Assembly (NCBI RefSeq): GCF_009730915.1
Contig: NC_052483.1
Span: forward strand, 1,550,001-1,614,000
Reading direction: 5' to 3'
Length of the DNA: 64,000 bases
Source: Dioscorea cayenensis subsp. rotundata
Lineage: Eukaryota > Streptophyta > Magnoliopsida > Dioscoreales > Dioscoreaceae
Within the stretch, counting starts at the first letter, position 1, and every line of letters starts with the position of its first letter. The position numbers and the translations under genes were made by a program. Shown in pieces: positions 39,590 to 51,000 of this stretch. The notes beneath the pieces are model-generated. The model worked only from the letters and a program-made list of their open reading frames with translations. It was not told the origin of the DNA and made no database searches.

Positions 39590-39622
39590 ACACACACTCT
39601 CTCTCTCTCTCTGTGTGTGTGT
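39590..39622. repeat. (AC)n-(CT)n-(GT)n compound microsatellite
   Basis: GACACACAC, then (CT)n, then GTGTGTGTC. The AC and GT arms are inverse copies that could fold around the CT loop. It lies in the probable PDCB 5' UTR, 113 bp before the ATG. Confidence 0.75.
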
Positions 39623-39734
39623 CTTAGGCTCTTAGCAGTAATATAAAACAGTTGGTGGTGCAAAAACAGAAGAGCATATATGTATGTTGTTCTTCTCTAG
39701 ATCTCAAAGCTCATACAACTTTGTTGAGAATCAA

Positions 39735-40959
39735 ATGGCTGTTTTTCTCCTCCCAGTGCTTGTCTTTGCCATGGTTGGGTCTTCAGGTGAGTAAGTTCCA
39801 TGTCTCTGTAGTTTTCTTAATGCTCTGTTTGAACTTCAGAGAAAAGGTGGTGGCTTTGGGTTTGAAGATCACTATCTCTCACTTGTGATCCTTCCTTTAT
39901 GAACTATGTATCTGTTCATGTTTCACAGTTGTTTTGAGAGAAAAAGATTTGATTTTTGGGTCTGAACTTTCTTGTTCTCTTGAGCTTTAATGAAAGATAA
40001 GAGAAAGGTGGTGGATTTGGCTTTCAAGATCCACTTCCATTGTGTTTTGAGTGACTCTGTTTTGAAACAAACTGAAGCTTGTTTTCCTTGTGCTGTGTTC
40101 TGCTCTGCAAGATGCTGCTTGGTGTGTTTGCAAGCAAGACCAGGCTACAACTTCTCAGCAAAAGGCACTGGACTATGCTTGTGGAGCTGGAGCTGATTGC
40201 AACCCCATTCTTCAGAATGGAGCTTGTTATAATCCCAACACTGTGAATGGTCATTGCTCTTATGCTGTTAATAGCTACTATCAGAGGAAAGGGCAGGCTC
40301 AAGGATCTTGTGACTTTGCTGGCGCTGCTGGCCTTGTTTCTTCGGATCCTAGTCGTATGTTGCCATTCAAAACACATTTCTTTTCTGTATTTCTGCTGTT
40401 CTTGATCAATCATAGAAGCATTAAACCATTGCTTGTGTGAATTTGCAGCTGGTGGAGCTTGCACTTATCCTGCTACCCCAAGGTATCTTCTGTTTCAATT
40501 TCTTTTATCTCTGCCTTTTGCTCAATGTGTTCTCTTTTGGAATATCATAGCATCTTTATCAGTTTGCTTTCAGGTCTCTAGTGTCTATATAATTCATGTG
40601 GAATCTGATGCCAAGTTCATTTATCATTATGGAATAAGAACACTCAGTTCTAGCAGTAAAAAACTTAACTACAATTCTATGAGTATGAACATCTTGTGTT
40701 TTGTTGCAATGCAGTGCTGCAGGGACAAGCAACACACCATCTACAAACACACCTGGATCATCAACATCTCCGGGCACCTTCACACCAAACACTGGTAGCA
40801 CCGGCACCGCACCGCACTGGAGTGATTGGAGGAGGACTAGGCCCCTCAGGCAACAGCTATGATGGCAGTGATGGTGGTTCTCTTCCAAAGGCTCAAATGA
40901 GCTTCATCTTCTTGGCAGTTCTCCTCTCATCATGCCTTATGTTTTTCCATTGGCTCTGA
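39735..40959 (+). CDS. Plasmodesmata callose-binding (X8/PDCB) protein
   Basis: Exons 39735-39786, 40112-40354, 40449-40482 and 40715-40959 give 190 aa once one surplus base is discounted. A signal peptide (MAVFLLPVLVFAMVGSSG) precedes an X8 domain with the expected cysteines: AAWCVCKQ, YACGAGADC, LQNGACYNP, GHCSYAVNSYY and GSCDFAG. A Ser/Thr/Pro/Gly linker follows, then a hydrophobic GPI-signal tail (AQMSFIFLAVLLSSCLMFF). Known: PDCBs bind callose at plasmodesmal necks and are GPI-anchored to the plasma membrane. The nearest Arabidopsis relatives are PDCB1-5; position beside the At1g69290-like PPR gene favours PDCB4. Odd: one base too many at about 40813-40817 puts the GPI tail out of frame. 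As written, the product ends PLRQQL with no anchor. Confidence 0.88.
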
Positions 40960-41547
40960 ATTGAATGTCTCTCTCTCTCTGTGTCTCTGTTCATGTTTGT
41001 CCACCTTTGAGGGAACTTTGTTGAACTCATTCCTCCTCCATTGTAAATGAGGTAGTAGTGATTTTGTTAGTTGAATGAAATCATGCTAGTGGTTTTGTGT
41101 GTTCTCAATCCTTCTTTTTCTAAAGTTTTGCTTCATCATTTGGTTGGCCATGATGGACTAATAATGCAAAATTCCATCATACCTTTCTTAGCATGTTCTC
41201 ATGACTCTTGTGGTTGAATGGTCTAATATAAAATGACAGATGAGCTATGTAGAACACCAAATAAAGCTTCGGATGCTCATGAGCAGGCATATATATATAT
41301 ATAAAGAGAGAGACATCAATTAGTGTCAAGAATCAGTTTATATTCCCATTTGCAAAGATAAGAGAATTGATATTACCCTGCTAAAGAGAGACATCAATGC
41401 ATGTGTTGTTAGAAGACAGGCTGATAAAAAAACTCCTGATTCTGTGATGAAAGATTCAGAAATCATCTCTGAAACTTTCATTTCATGGATTGATTGAACT
41501 GTTGTAGAAATGAAAAGTAAATATCACTATCTTGAGAAACAGTTAAA
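40960..41547. other. Convergent PDCB/PPR gap
   Basis: 588 bp between two stop codons, holding both 3' UTRs. An (AT)n run lies at about 41289-41302, and AGAGAGACATCAAT occurs twice (about 41306 and 41384). No gene seen. Confidence 0.6.
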
Positions 41548-43494
41548 TTATGCATTGAGACCAGCCCAATTCTTGAAGGCTATCAAAGCTTCCATCTTCC
41601 TGAAGTTCCTCTTTCTAAGCTTTGCCACCTTTAGCTTTTTATGTTTCTCCATGAAAGCTTGCTTATGTCTCCACTTGTCGATAAAAATCTTCAACTCTTG
41701 TGCCTTCTCTACCACCTGCATTGCCGCGTCGAAGAACCCTCCCTTCACTAAAGCATACAAGAAGGCATCCAACAAATCATGGTCCAATTTCATCCCCTTC
41801 CTTCTCACATCAGTCCATAGCAACAACACGCTGAAGAACTTCTCGGTGGAGACATATCCATTGATGAGTGACAAGAACGTCTGTTGATTCGGCTCAAATC
41901 TTAAGAACACTATTCGTCGGTAAGTTCTCCGCGCATCCTCCAATCTCCCAACCTTGCAAAATGCATGAATGATAGAATTCCAATCATGAGTAGCAACCTC
42001 CACACGCGGATCATCAATGACCGAGTCCAAGAATGCAGCCATGAGCTCCGGCCGGTGATTCTCCATCAATCCTGTCATTATAGTCAAATAGCTCATCTTC
42101 AATTCAGGCAACCTCGCCTCCCTCATGTCCCTGAAAAGCGAGAACGCCGACTGAAAATCCTGCGCCGTCATTGATGAATCAATCAAAGCATCGAAGCTGC
42201 CTACATCCAATTGAAGTCCGGCAGCACTAATCTCCGTCACCAACTGTGCCGCCTCGGCAGTGCGCTGCTCTTTGCAATAAGCTTTCAGTATCGATGAGTA
42301 TACTCCAATCCCCACTGCAGCTCCCTGAGCAGACATTTCATCAAGCAAGTTGTGTGCTTTCTCAAGCCACCCTAAAACAACACAAGCATTCACAATCCCA
42401 AAACCCACAGAGCTCTCAATGCCAACCATTTCCATATGAGATTCAACTTCTTGTGTCTCAATGATCAAAGCAGCCAAATCTTTGAACCTCTCATTCTCAA
42501 CAAACCCCTTCACAACCTCTTTATAACCATCTTCATCCAAAACACAGTCATTTCCACCATTCTTCTCCTTCAACGCACGCAAGAGAACCTTTGAAACTGA
42601 ATCAAAATCCCCACTTTTCACATACCCACTAATCAAACTCCTGAAAAAGCTCATCTTTTTATTCATAAAACCCAAAGCAGTCATCAAACAATCCAATTCA
42701 ACAATCTTAGTTTCCAGCCCTTTGGAGGCGTACAAGTAGGCAAGCAACCCAAAGCTCCGTTCATCCAGCGACAACCCCAGCGACGAGATAATCTCCAGAA
42801 CCCTCTCGGCGTCGGAAACGGAGCCAGTAACGCGGCAGCACCCGTCGAGCACGTCGTTGCACGAGGCTAGGTCAGGCTTCATCTCGTTGGCGCGTTCTTG
42901 AAGAGCAAGCTTGCAGCTTTCCTCAAAGAGCTTCAAGAAGGGAGGGAACCAATGGGGTGTCTTGACTATGGGGAGCAAGAAGGGACCCCAGATGGAGAAG
43001 GGGGCAAAGAAGCGGTTTTGGAGAAGGGAACGGGCGAGAGTGAGAGCGGGAGCAGGGGAAGGGGCGGAGGAGAGGGAGGAGAAGAGGGAAAGAAGAGAGT
43101 GCGAGGAAAGAGAGTGAGGGGAGTGGGAGAGAAGATGGAGGGTGGCGGCGAGAGCGCGCTTGAGGTGGGGGAGATGAAGAGGAGGGGAAGAGAGGCAGGA
43201 GATGAGGGAGTTGGAGAGATTGGAAGGAAGGGCAGGCGATAGGGCGGCGAGGGACTTGAAGGAACGCCATGCGAGGTCGAGATCGCCGGAGGAGAGGGAC
43301 AACTGGAGCTGGGATTGGAGGGTGGAGATATCGGCCGGAGATGGGGATGGGGATGGGGATGGGGATGGAGCTTGAGGTGGGGGCAATGGTGGAGATGGTC
43401 GGGGCTTCGCCGGAGCGAAGATGGTGGGCTGGAGGAAGGAGTAGAGAACGGGGACCTCGCCGGAGAATGATCGGAGAGAGAGTTTTCTCCACAT
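41548..43494 (-). CDS. PPR protein, At1g69290-like
   Basis: A single-exon frame of 648 aa. The N-terminus MWRKLSLRSFSGEVPVLYSF is basic and hydroxylated, like an organelle presequence, and the LYSFLQP wording resembles Arabidopsis At1g69290. A proline-rich patch follows. From about residue 200, degenerate P-type PPR repeats run to the end, for example GVYSSILKAYCKEQRTAEAA and HDWNSIIHAFCKVGRLEDA. Known: proteins of this class bind organelle RNA, but no target is known to me for this one. The position beside the PDCB gene repeats the Arabidopsis pair At1g69290/At1g69295. Codons in the first 200 residues are GC-rich and those at the 3' end AT-rich. The run (GGGGAT)n at about 43340-43370 encodes Pro/Ile/Ser repeats on the coding strand. 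Confidence 0.85.
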   Translation of the reverse strand: MWRKLSLRSFSGEVPVLYSFLQPTIFAPAKPRPSPPLPPPQAPSPSPSPSPSPADISTLQSQLQLSLSSGDLDLAWRSFKSLAALSPALPSNLSNSLISCLSSPPLHLPHLKRALAATLHLLSHSPHSLSSHSLLSLFSSLSSAPSPAPALTLARSLLQNRFFAPFSIWGPFLLPIVKTPHWFPPFLKLFEESCKLALQERANEMKPDLASCNDVLDGCCRVTGSVSDAERVLEIISSLGLSLDERSFGLLAYLYASKGLETKIVELDCLMTALGFMNKKMSFFRSLISGYVKSGDFDSVSKVLLRALKEKNGGNDCVLDEDGYKEVVKGFVENERFKDLAALIIETQEVESHMEMVGIESSVGFGIVNACVVLGWLEKAHNLLDEMSAQGAAVGIGVYSSILKAYCKEQRTAEAAQLVTEISAAGLQLDVGSFDALIDSSMTAQDFQSAFSLFRDMREARLPELKMSYLTIMTGLMENHRPELMAAFLDSVIDDPRVEVATHDWNSIIHAFCKVGRLEDARRTYRRIVFLRFEPNQQTFLSLINGYVSTEKFFSVLLLWTDVRRKGMKLDHDLLDAFLYALVKGGFFDAAMQVVEKAQELKIFIDKWRHKQAFMEKHKKLKVAKLRKRNFRKMEALIAFKNWAGLNA

Positions 43495-43760
43495 TATTAC
43501 TCTCTGTTTTTTGGATTTTTTTTGCTTAAATTTTGAGAAGAAGACATTGATTAGCGCTTTATTTGATTTTTTTAAAATAAATAAAAAATTAATTAATTAA
43601 TTATCTAATTAATTAATACCACTTTTTTCCCGCTCAAATAGAAAAATATTTAATTACTGTATTTAGTTTGAAAAGAATAAATTTTGATAACTTAAATTAT
43701 TTTTTTATTATAAGTACATTTATGAATTAAATATATATATATATATATATAGAAGAGTAA

Positions 43761-44292
43761 TAGAGGGGTGAGCATTATTCGGAAAAACCGAGTTCCAAAC
43801 CCAAATGCCGAATAAGAAGTTTGGTTCAATTACCTAATTTTTTTCTGATTTGGTTGGGTTTGGTAGCAATTTTATTTATAATTTGTTATTCGGTTTAGTT
43901 CATTTTCTTGTAAAAAATTTGGTTTAACCGAAACCGAACCAAATTATGTTATATAAATAAAAAATATATATACGTAGGTTTGGTTTTTGTATAAGTTATG
44001 TATGATTAATTTATAAATCCATTACGTAATAGGTTATAATCAGCCTAAAATAATGAATTAAAATAATTATGAATTAATAGTTGAATTAATTGCACTATAA
44101 ATTATTTAATTTTTTTATATAATTTCCGTTAAAAAATAAATTTTGGTTAATAATCTAACTGAATCAAAAAATTTTGGTTTGATTAATTTAGGTTTTTACC
44201 TTTATTTGGTTCGGTTTTCATTTCTGAATATATTTTGGTTTGATTAATCGACAGTTCGATTCGGTTTGAATCGTCCAATTCTCTCCTCTCTA
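43761..44292. mobile_element. Possible hAT-like non-autonomous element
   Basis: The left end TAGAGGGGTGAGCATT and right end (inverse) TAGAGAGGAGAGAATT form an imperfect 16-bp inverted repeat. Inside are scattered TTCGGTTT/AACCGAA motifs in both orientations, as in subterminal regions of hAT elements. There is no coding capacity, and flanking (AT)n hides any 8-bp target duplication. Confidence 0.5.
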
Positions 44293-44918
44293 TATGTATA
44301 AGATTAATAATTGTTGAAGAAAACGCATTAGAGAAACAATTATTTTAGTACTTATTATTTATCAATCAGGGCAGATTTTTTGGTTTACTATAATAATTTA
44401 AGAATAAGTTAAGAAATAAATCATGTAAATTGAAATAAAGTAATAGTTCATGATTTTTTTTTATTAATATAAAAAATATTGAATTGATTTACATGGGTAA
44501 ATCATGAGGTTTTTTATATTAAAAAACAACGAATATGCAAAAGAAAATATTTCATTACTTTATTATAATTATTACTTAACGAGGGTAGCAACGGGCAAGT
44601 CAAAGATTGTTATCTTGTCGTTTATGATGTGTGAAAAAGAAATCTCAACCGTGCGATCAAAAGAAAACGGATCCCAAGTCAAAAACAAGGCACACAAACC
44701 GCATGATCGCTCACACGTACGAACCCAAACTCTAAGGCCCGCACCAACCCGCCAACAGCTCTAACTATAGTAACGGCCATCATCATAATCAAGATCACAA
44801 CCGTCCATTTCAATCACACACCCAACTAGACCTCAATCGAACGGTCCATTTCAATTATATATTTCTATAAAAATACGTCTCTTTATTCAAGGGTTTATAA
44901 TTTGTATTTTAAACTTTT

Positions 44919-45028
44919 AAACCCTAAAAAAGAAGCTGGAAAGAAAAAAAACCCTCTTTTTGTTTTTTTCTTGGCATTTCAACCTCGCTGGGATTTCGTT
45001 TTGCTTTTTTCTCGGACGCGAACCCTAG
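44919..45028 (+). promoter_or_regulatory. Telo-box motifs in the PHD-gene leader
   Basis: AAACCCTAA at 44919-44927 and AACCCTAG at 45021-45028, just before the ATG at 45037. Telo-boxes near the start are common in genes active in dividing tissue. No further claim is made. Confidence 0.5.
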
Positions 45029-45036
45029 TTCAAGGG

Positions 45037-48000
45037 ATGAGGGCGGTGAAGAAGCGTCCTGGGGTGAGTCATTTTTTTTTTTTTTGTTTTCGATTGATTT
45101 CTTTTGTTATTTTTCGGGTTTTTTTTGTGGTTTTTTTTTTTCTTGTAATTTGAGTTCGGTTTGATGTTTTTATCTTTTTTTATTATCGAATCTAGGGCAA
45201 ATTGCGTGGTTTTTGATGTTGGAGTTCTTGGTGTTTTTGTTAGTTTTCCCTGTGATTGTGATTGTGCTGATTACTGTTATTAGTGTTTTGTGATAATGTT
45301 TGTGGTTTTCTCTTCTTGGAGTTCGAATTTTGTGCTGTTTCCATTGAGTTTCTGGTTGTTTATTTTATATGGGGGGAATAAAAATCTCAAGGTCCTTTAT
45401 TGATGTTTGTTTTAGAGATGGGAACAGAATTGGAGGTGGAAGAGTTTTTGTGAGAAGTAGGGGTTTGATGATAATTGGTTTCGATTTTAGTGTTTGAATT
45501 CTAAAATAGCAAATACTGTTTCTGCAAATTTAATGTTTTTTTGTTAATCTCTTGTTAGACTGTGTTCTTTTTTAGTACTGTGTTTAATTGTTATTGTATT
45601 TTTAGTAAGTAACATCATGAGCTTTCCTGATCTTTGTTGTTTGATATGGTAAGAGTATAGGACATTGATAGGTTTGATAATGGTAGGTTTTACTTTATGT
45701 GTTTAAACTCTAATGATAATGACTGCTTCTGCATAAGTTTTATTGGCCATAGAGTTTCACGTATCACATCTCTTCCATATTTATGGTGAGGGGAATGTGT
45801 TTTAATGTTACATTGAATCTCATGTTTCCACTTAAGATTCCCTAAAAGTTGTGTGATAGTTTAAGAAGTTTGGAAGATTCTTAAGTGAATCATGTTGTCA
45901 TTAGATATGCATGCAGTGTCGAACATGTCTCTTGGGCACGTAATAAGGAAAATTCTTGCCTAGATGTGGTCCATTGCACATTTATCACATCTCTTCAATG
46001 TTTATGCTGAGTGAAATGACTGTTTTAATGTTATCTGTTTATGTCGAATCTCATGTTTCTACTTAAGATTCCCTAAATGTTGTATGATAATTTAAGAAGT
46101 TTGGCAGATTCTTAAAGTGAATGTTGTCGTTCAATATACATGCATTGTCCAACAAGTCTCGTGGACGGGTAATAAGGAAGATTGTTGCTAGATGGGATCC
46201 ATTGTGCATTTATCACATCTCTCCTATATTTATACTGAGTGAAATGACTAATTTATTGTTATCTATTTACGCCGGATCTCATATTTCTGTGTGAGATGCC
46301 CTACAAGTTGTGTGATGACTTAAGAAGTCTTGGAAGATTCTTGAGTGAGCCCTATCATCGTTATATCTTCATGCAAGTCTCATGAACACATAATGAGAAA
46401 AGTTGTTGCCTAGACAGGGGTCTGTTGTGCACTTATCACATCCCTTCCATATTTATGTTGAGCGCGAAGTGACAGTTTCGGTAGCTGTCTTTTATGTCAA
46501 ATGTTATGTTTCCGTTTAAGATTCTCTAAAACTTGTGTAATAATTTAAGAAGTCGGGAAGATTCTTGAGTGAGTCATGTTGTCGTTAGAAATTCATACCT
46601 TGTTCAACAAGTCTCATAGACATGTAATAGTGAAAAATTCTTGCCTACATGAGGACCACTACATGGGACCTGGGATCAAGCCCCACGTGGCATGGGATGT
46701 ATTCAAGTCTTATTAAAAGTGAGAAAGGCGATCGCCTAGATGCTCAGGCGTGGTGAGGCAAGGCGAGGCCCAACACCTCAACACCCCCAAGGTGTGGCGT
46801 CTTTAATGAGGCATGCCTAAGCCAACGCTTTCTGCCAGGTGCTAGGCATAAAAAAGGCATGCTTGTCTTTTTTTCTTGCTATCAGCCCTATATTTAATGC
46901 TTTCTATCAATGTTAATGGAGATTTATAAAAAACACACTTACTACTTCCTCCGTTCCTTTTTATCTATCGTGGTTAACCGAATTTCACATACCAAGAAGT
47001 TTAGTTATTTCACAAAATTTTATAAAAAATTAGTTATCTTTCCAAAATTACGCCCCTAATTAATATCTTCACATTTCTCTCTCATATTTAATTCCAACAA
47101 GAGAGTTGAATTGAGTGTTAAGAGTAATTTTGGAAGAAAAATAATAAATGATTCTTGATGTTAGAAAAATGTCAGATAAAAAGAACATGGATTTGTGACA
47201 GATAGAAAGGAACGGAGGGAGTAATAAGGAAGAAAATAAATTTGGGGAGAAAAGCTAGGTGTCTTTAAAAAGACACACTTACTAAGAAGGAAGGAAATAA
47301 ATTTAGAAAAAGGGGGTTTGAATAGGTGATTTTAAGAAGGTACACTTACTAATAAGAAATGAAATAAATTTATGGGAGGAAAACTTGATGATATAAATGT
47401 ACAATCTGCTATTTTTAAAAAATAATTAGTAAATTAAGGGATTAACTAATTACTTAGAGAAAATTGAAGAGACAACAAACGTTGCACTCTAAATCTAGTG
47501 ATGGAGTTGAAGCTAGTTTAGATGATGAGGATAATTAATATTGTAGAATTTAGATGACTTATGTAGATAGAGTTTGCACTCTAAAAACTTTAGTAGGTCT
47601 AGATGTCTAAGAAGTGTTGTTCTTGACTTTATGTTATGCTTTGTTTGACTTAATGCTTTGCTTGACTTTAATTATTCCAAAAAATTATATATATATATAT
47701 ATAAAATTATTTATTAACTAACGCTTTACTTTGCTCAGGCGTGCACCTTTCGTGGCGCTTTTCTCCTTAGGCAATAAAAAGTCTTAGTGCCTTAAGGCGT
47801 CTAGCACTTTTAATTACACTGATTCTAGCCATTGATTTAGAAGTTTTGTGTAACTAGAACTTTACACAAGAATTTTGTCTCTTACTGAGATGTGATGTGC
47901 TGTTTGTTTGTTTTTTTTTCTTCTTTATTAAAAAAATATTAGGGTGAAAGGAGAGCACAAGATTGCCTTAATTTGTCGTTCTCCTCTCTTCTCATAAGTG

Positions 48001-51000
48001 CATTGGCATTTGTTGCATGTCATGCACGAGGACTTCTGGTTCTTTGACTTGGAGGATAACACAGCCTCATGAAATGCTCATATGCCTTTGCATGCAATTT
48101 TGCTGCTTGGTTTTGCTTGGTTTGCTTGAATGGAATTTTAGTACCTCCTCCCATTAAAGACGCGGTCTTGTACATTTAGTTTATTTTCTGTGTCTTGTGT
48201 TGTGTGCTTTGTTTGATGTAAGTTGAAATGTATTTTCATGTTTCCTTTTCAGGATAGAATTTGTGACATATGTGGCGATGCAGGATATACAGAAAATCTT
48301 GTGATTTGCTTTCAGTGCAATACAGCTTCAGAACATAGGTATGCCTCTAAGGGATGTTTTTATCAATCTGAAATATGATATATTCTTTTGGAATTTGTCT
48401 TCAACCAAAGGCATTAAAAATGATATCCATGTTCCACAAATCAGATAAAATATTTTTTTGCAAAATTTGGTTTATTCCTTCTCTTAATGACACTGTAGTA
48501 AGATCAATGACAATTTCCTATCATACTTCATAACTGTCGCACTGCCCAAATAAGTAGCAACCTGGTTGTCACGAGCTTATTAAGAGTATTTCTAATGATT
48601 ACTGCTTTACTTTCCATCATTACTTGATGTGTGCACTTTTTAGTTAATATCTTGTCTGGACATTGGATTTGTTGTTCTTCATCATGTCATATATAACTTG
48701 TATATGTCTCCCTCAAAAACCTCTCATTATGCAATCCGCTATAAGTGACATGTTATTCCCCCATCAGATGAGATATTCTTACCAAGAGTTAACTATTCAC
48801 TGTTATTGTGATAAGTTTCCGAGGCAAAGCGTGAATTTCTCACTTGTGTCTCTGATCTTTGCATTATCTGAGTTTGTGTTTCAATTTTTACTATTGCATC
48901 ACTAACTTCCATCTTTTGTAGTTGTACAACAGCTGTCTTGCATGCTGTCATGTTTCAATCTCATCACTTGGATTTATGTATCAAACATTACGATTATTTA
49001 CCTCAAATACCATTATTTAGCTTTCTGTTTTGGCTATCAGAAATAAATGTTAGTCATATGCTATAAACTCATTTGAGCTGACTGGTCATCAATTGACTTA
49101 ATATCATCCTCCTCCTCAAAAACATATGCCAATAAATGAACAGATCCTGGAGCACGTTGCATTTGGATGTAGGAAACAAAATTCAGTTTTTCTATAGGAT
49201 ATGTTGTTTTTCCACTTTGCTATTCTTCCTGGGGCTAGGGAATCTGCTGAGACGATCATTCTATTTTTTGACTAATCATTTGTAGTAACCAAATAGCTAC
49301 TTGTACTCTACTTCAGAATGGCTCAACTAGTTAATTGCTGAAAGAAATCAGTTACAAAATTTCAGAATTGCTTTATCAAATCCACACCAAATCATATCTA
49401 GTCCCCTCAGCAGGATAATCCCTTGGAAGTTTCTTTTTGTCTTTTAAACTTATACCCTGGATGGTCAGATTAATCCTATTGTGGAAAGGCTAGTTGCCTT
49501 CTTATCAGTGTGTGATGATTTCATGTCTCTCTCATTTTTTGTTCCAGAAGTTGTTGACTAAAGTTTTTTTGCTCCATTACAGCTATTGTATGCAAAATGG
49601 AGGATTTGTTGGCTCTGAATCATGGTTTTGTGGGAAATGTTCTGCAAGTCATGGAGAGCATCATGATGGAAAACTGAATAGTAAACGGAAAAATTTGGAT
49701 ATTTCTGACGTTACCAGTTCACAATTCAAGAAGACTAAGGTTCATGATCTAGATGACCTTTCATTCAATATCCCGCAAAGTGGTGAGTTTGACAATGATG
49801 CCATGTGTCAACCTGGAAGTAAGAAGCCATTTCCTTCTGAAGATAGCTCTCTTGAGAAGCGTGATGTTGGTAAACAGCAAGTTGCTACTAAATCGTTATG
49901 CCGCAGTTCCTTTTTCAATAGAAAGGAACCTTCCAAGGTAAAGCCTCTTTCTGCTGAAGAAGTTGTTCAGTTGACATCTGGTGCTGTCGGAAGGACGTCT
50001 ACTACTCGCATTACTTCTCGCAGAAGTTTCTTCTCATCAGCCAATCAAAGTCATGTGCCAAGTTTTAGACATGTATCACATAGAACCCACCAATCAAAAT
50101 CTACCAGCTCAAGGCCAGAAGAGAATTTCCATCAACGAATGAAGATCTCTTTTGATTCAGAAGTGAAACACCAGCATTCAAACTGCATGATGACGAGAGA
50201 GAATAATGGTAATGAGTCTAATGACAAGGAAGTGAGGATAGAGAATGATAGAATGCCAGGTTTTCTTCTGCGTGCCTTTTGAGCATGTCTTCCATTTTGT
50301 ATTACTTGTCAATGATGATTTTATGTGATAATTGATTTCCTTTCAGGAGAAAAGGTTCCTGCAGTCCTCCATGGCAAGCAGATCATGAAGCAATCTCCTT
50401 CAACTGATGTATTGTCTCCAAGATGTAATACATCTACATGTTCCAGAAGTGTTTCTGCAGCACCTTACCTCTACAAAACCAGTGGACTTAGGAAGAGACA
50501 GGCTGATAATACTTTAGGTACATTGGCTTTAATAACTGTTAAAGTTCTCTTCAACTTTTTTGCTGCATAAGCAATGCATTCTCACCAATATTTGTTCTGT
50601 CCACTTTTTAGTTCTTTAGATAATTGCTTGAAATTGTTCCAGAACCAATCAAGGAGGAGCCCTTAAAGAATGGTGACCTCATTGCAGTATGCTCACCAGC
50701 TCAAAATACCAAATTGGCAGATTCAGAGTGTTTGAATTCTCGAGACATCGTTGATAAGAGAAAGAAAGCAACAAGTGATGGTAGTATGCTTGTAATGTTT
50801 AAAGTCTTTTTTTTTTCCTAAAAAAAAACAACTTTTGCTGTATATACCATGCACCATTACCAATATTGTTTCTATCAACCGTTTAGCTTTTTAGATAGTC
50901 ACTAGAAATTGTTGTTTCAGAACCAACCAAAGGTAGAGTCATTAAAGAAGGGTGACCTTATTGAAGGATGCTCACCCTCACTACATACCAAATCAGTAGA

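Larger units (their letters stand above)
37358..39734. other. DDM1/PDCB intergenic region
   Basis: No gene recognised. 37358 to about 37560 is likely DDM1 3' UTR. 37600-39050 is AT-rich with no coding signal. 39120-39280 is AAC-rich, then GA-rich. 39440-39734 looks like the PDCB leader, including the CT/GT hairpin at 39590-39622. Confidence 0.6.
43495..45036. other. PPR / PHD-gene divergent intergenic region
   Basis: No gene. Two promoters face away from each other. Between them lies an inverted-repeat element at 43761-44292 preceded by (AT)n. 44640-44860 carries CCGT/ACGG motifs (for example ATCGAACGGTCCATTT). The PHD-gene leader has telo-box motifs AAACCCTAA at 44919-44927 and AACCCTAG at 45021-45028. 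Confidence 0.6.
46712..47814. mobile_element. Inverted-repeat element with GGCG-rich ends
   Basis: ATTAAAAGTG at 46712-46721 is matched by its exact inverse CACTTTTAAT at 47805-47814. Inside both ends are GC-rich, GGCG/CGCC-dense blocks (AAAGGCGATCGCCTAG on the left, CTTAAGGCGTCTAGC on the right). Plant non-autonomous DNA transposons often have this layout, but no clear target duplication was found and the superfamily is uncertain. It is interrupted by a Stowaway element and holds a three-copy internal repeat. Confidence 0.6.

Noticed and set aside
40024-40464. 146-residue minus-strand frame
   Set aside because: Antisense of the conserved X8 exon of the PDCB gene.
42898-43529. Plus-strand frames rich in Gly, Glu and GM repeats
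   Set aside because: Antisense of the At1g69290-like PPR gene, created by its GC-rich start and the GGGGAT repeat.
45763-46660. CRISPR-like array
   Set aside because: Four long, diverged, directly adjacent units in a plant intron; no short conserved repeats or unique spacers.
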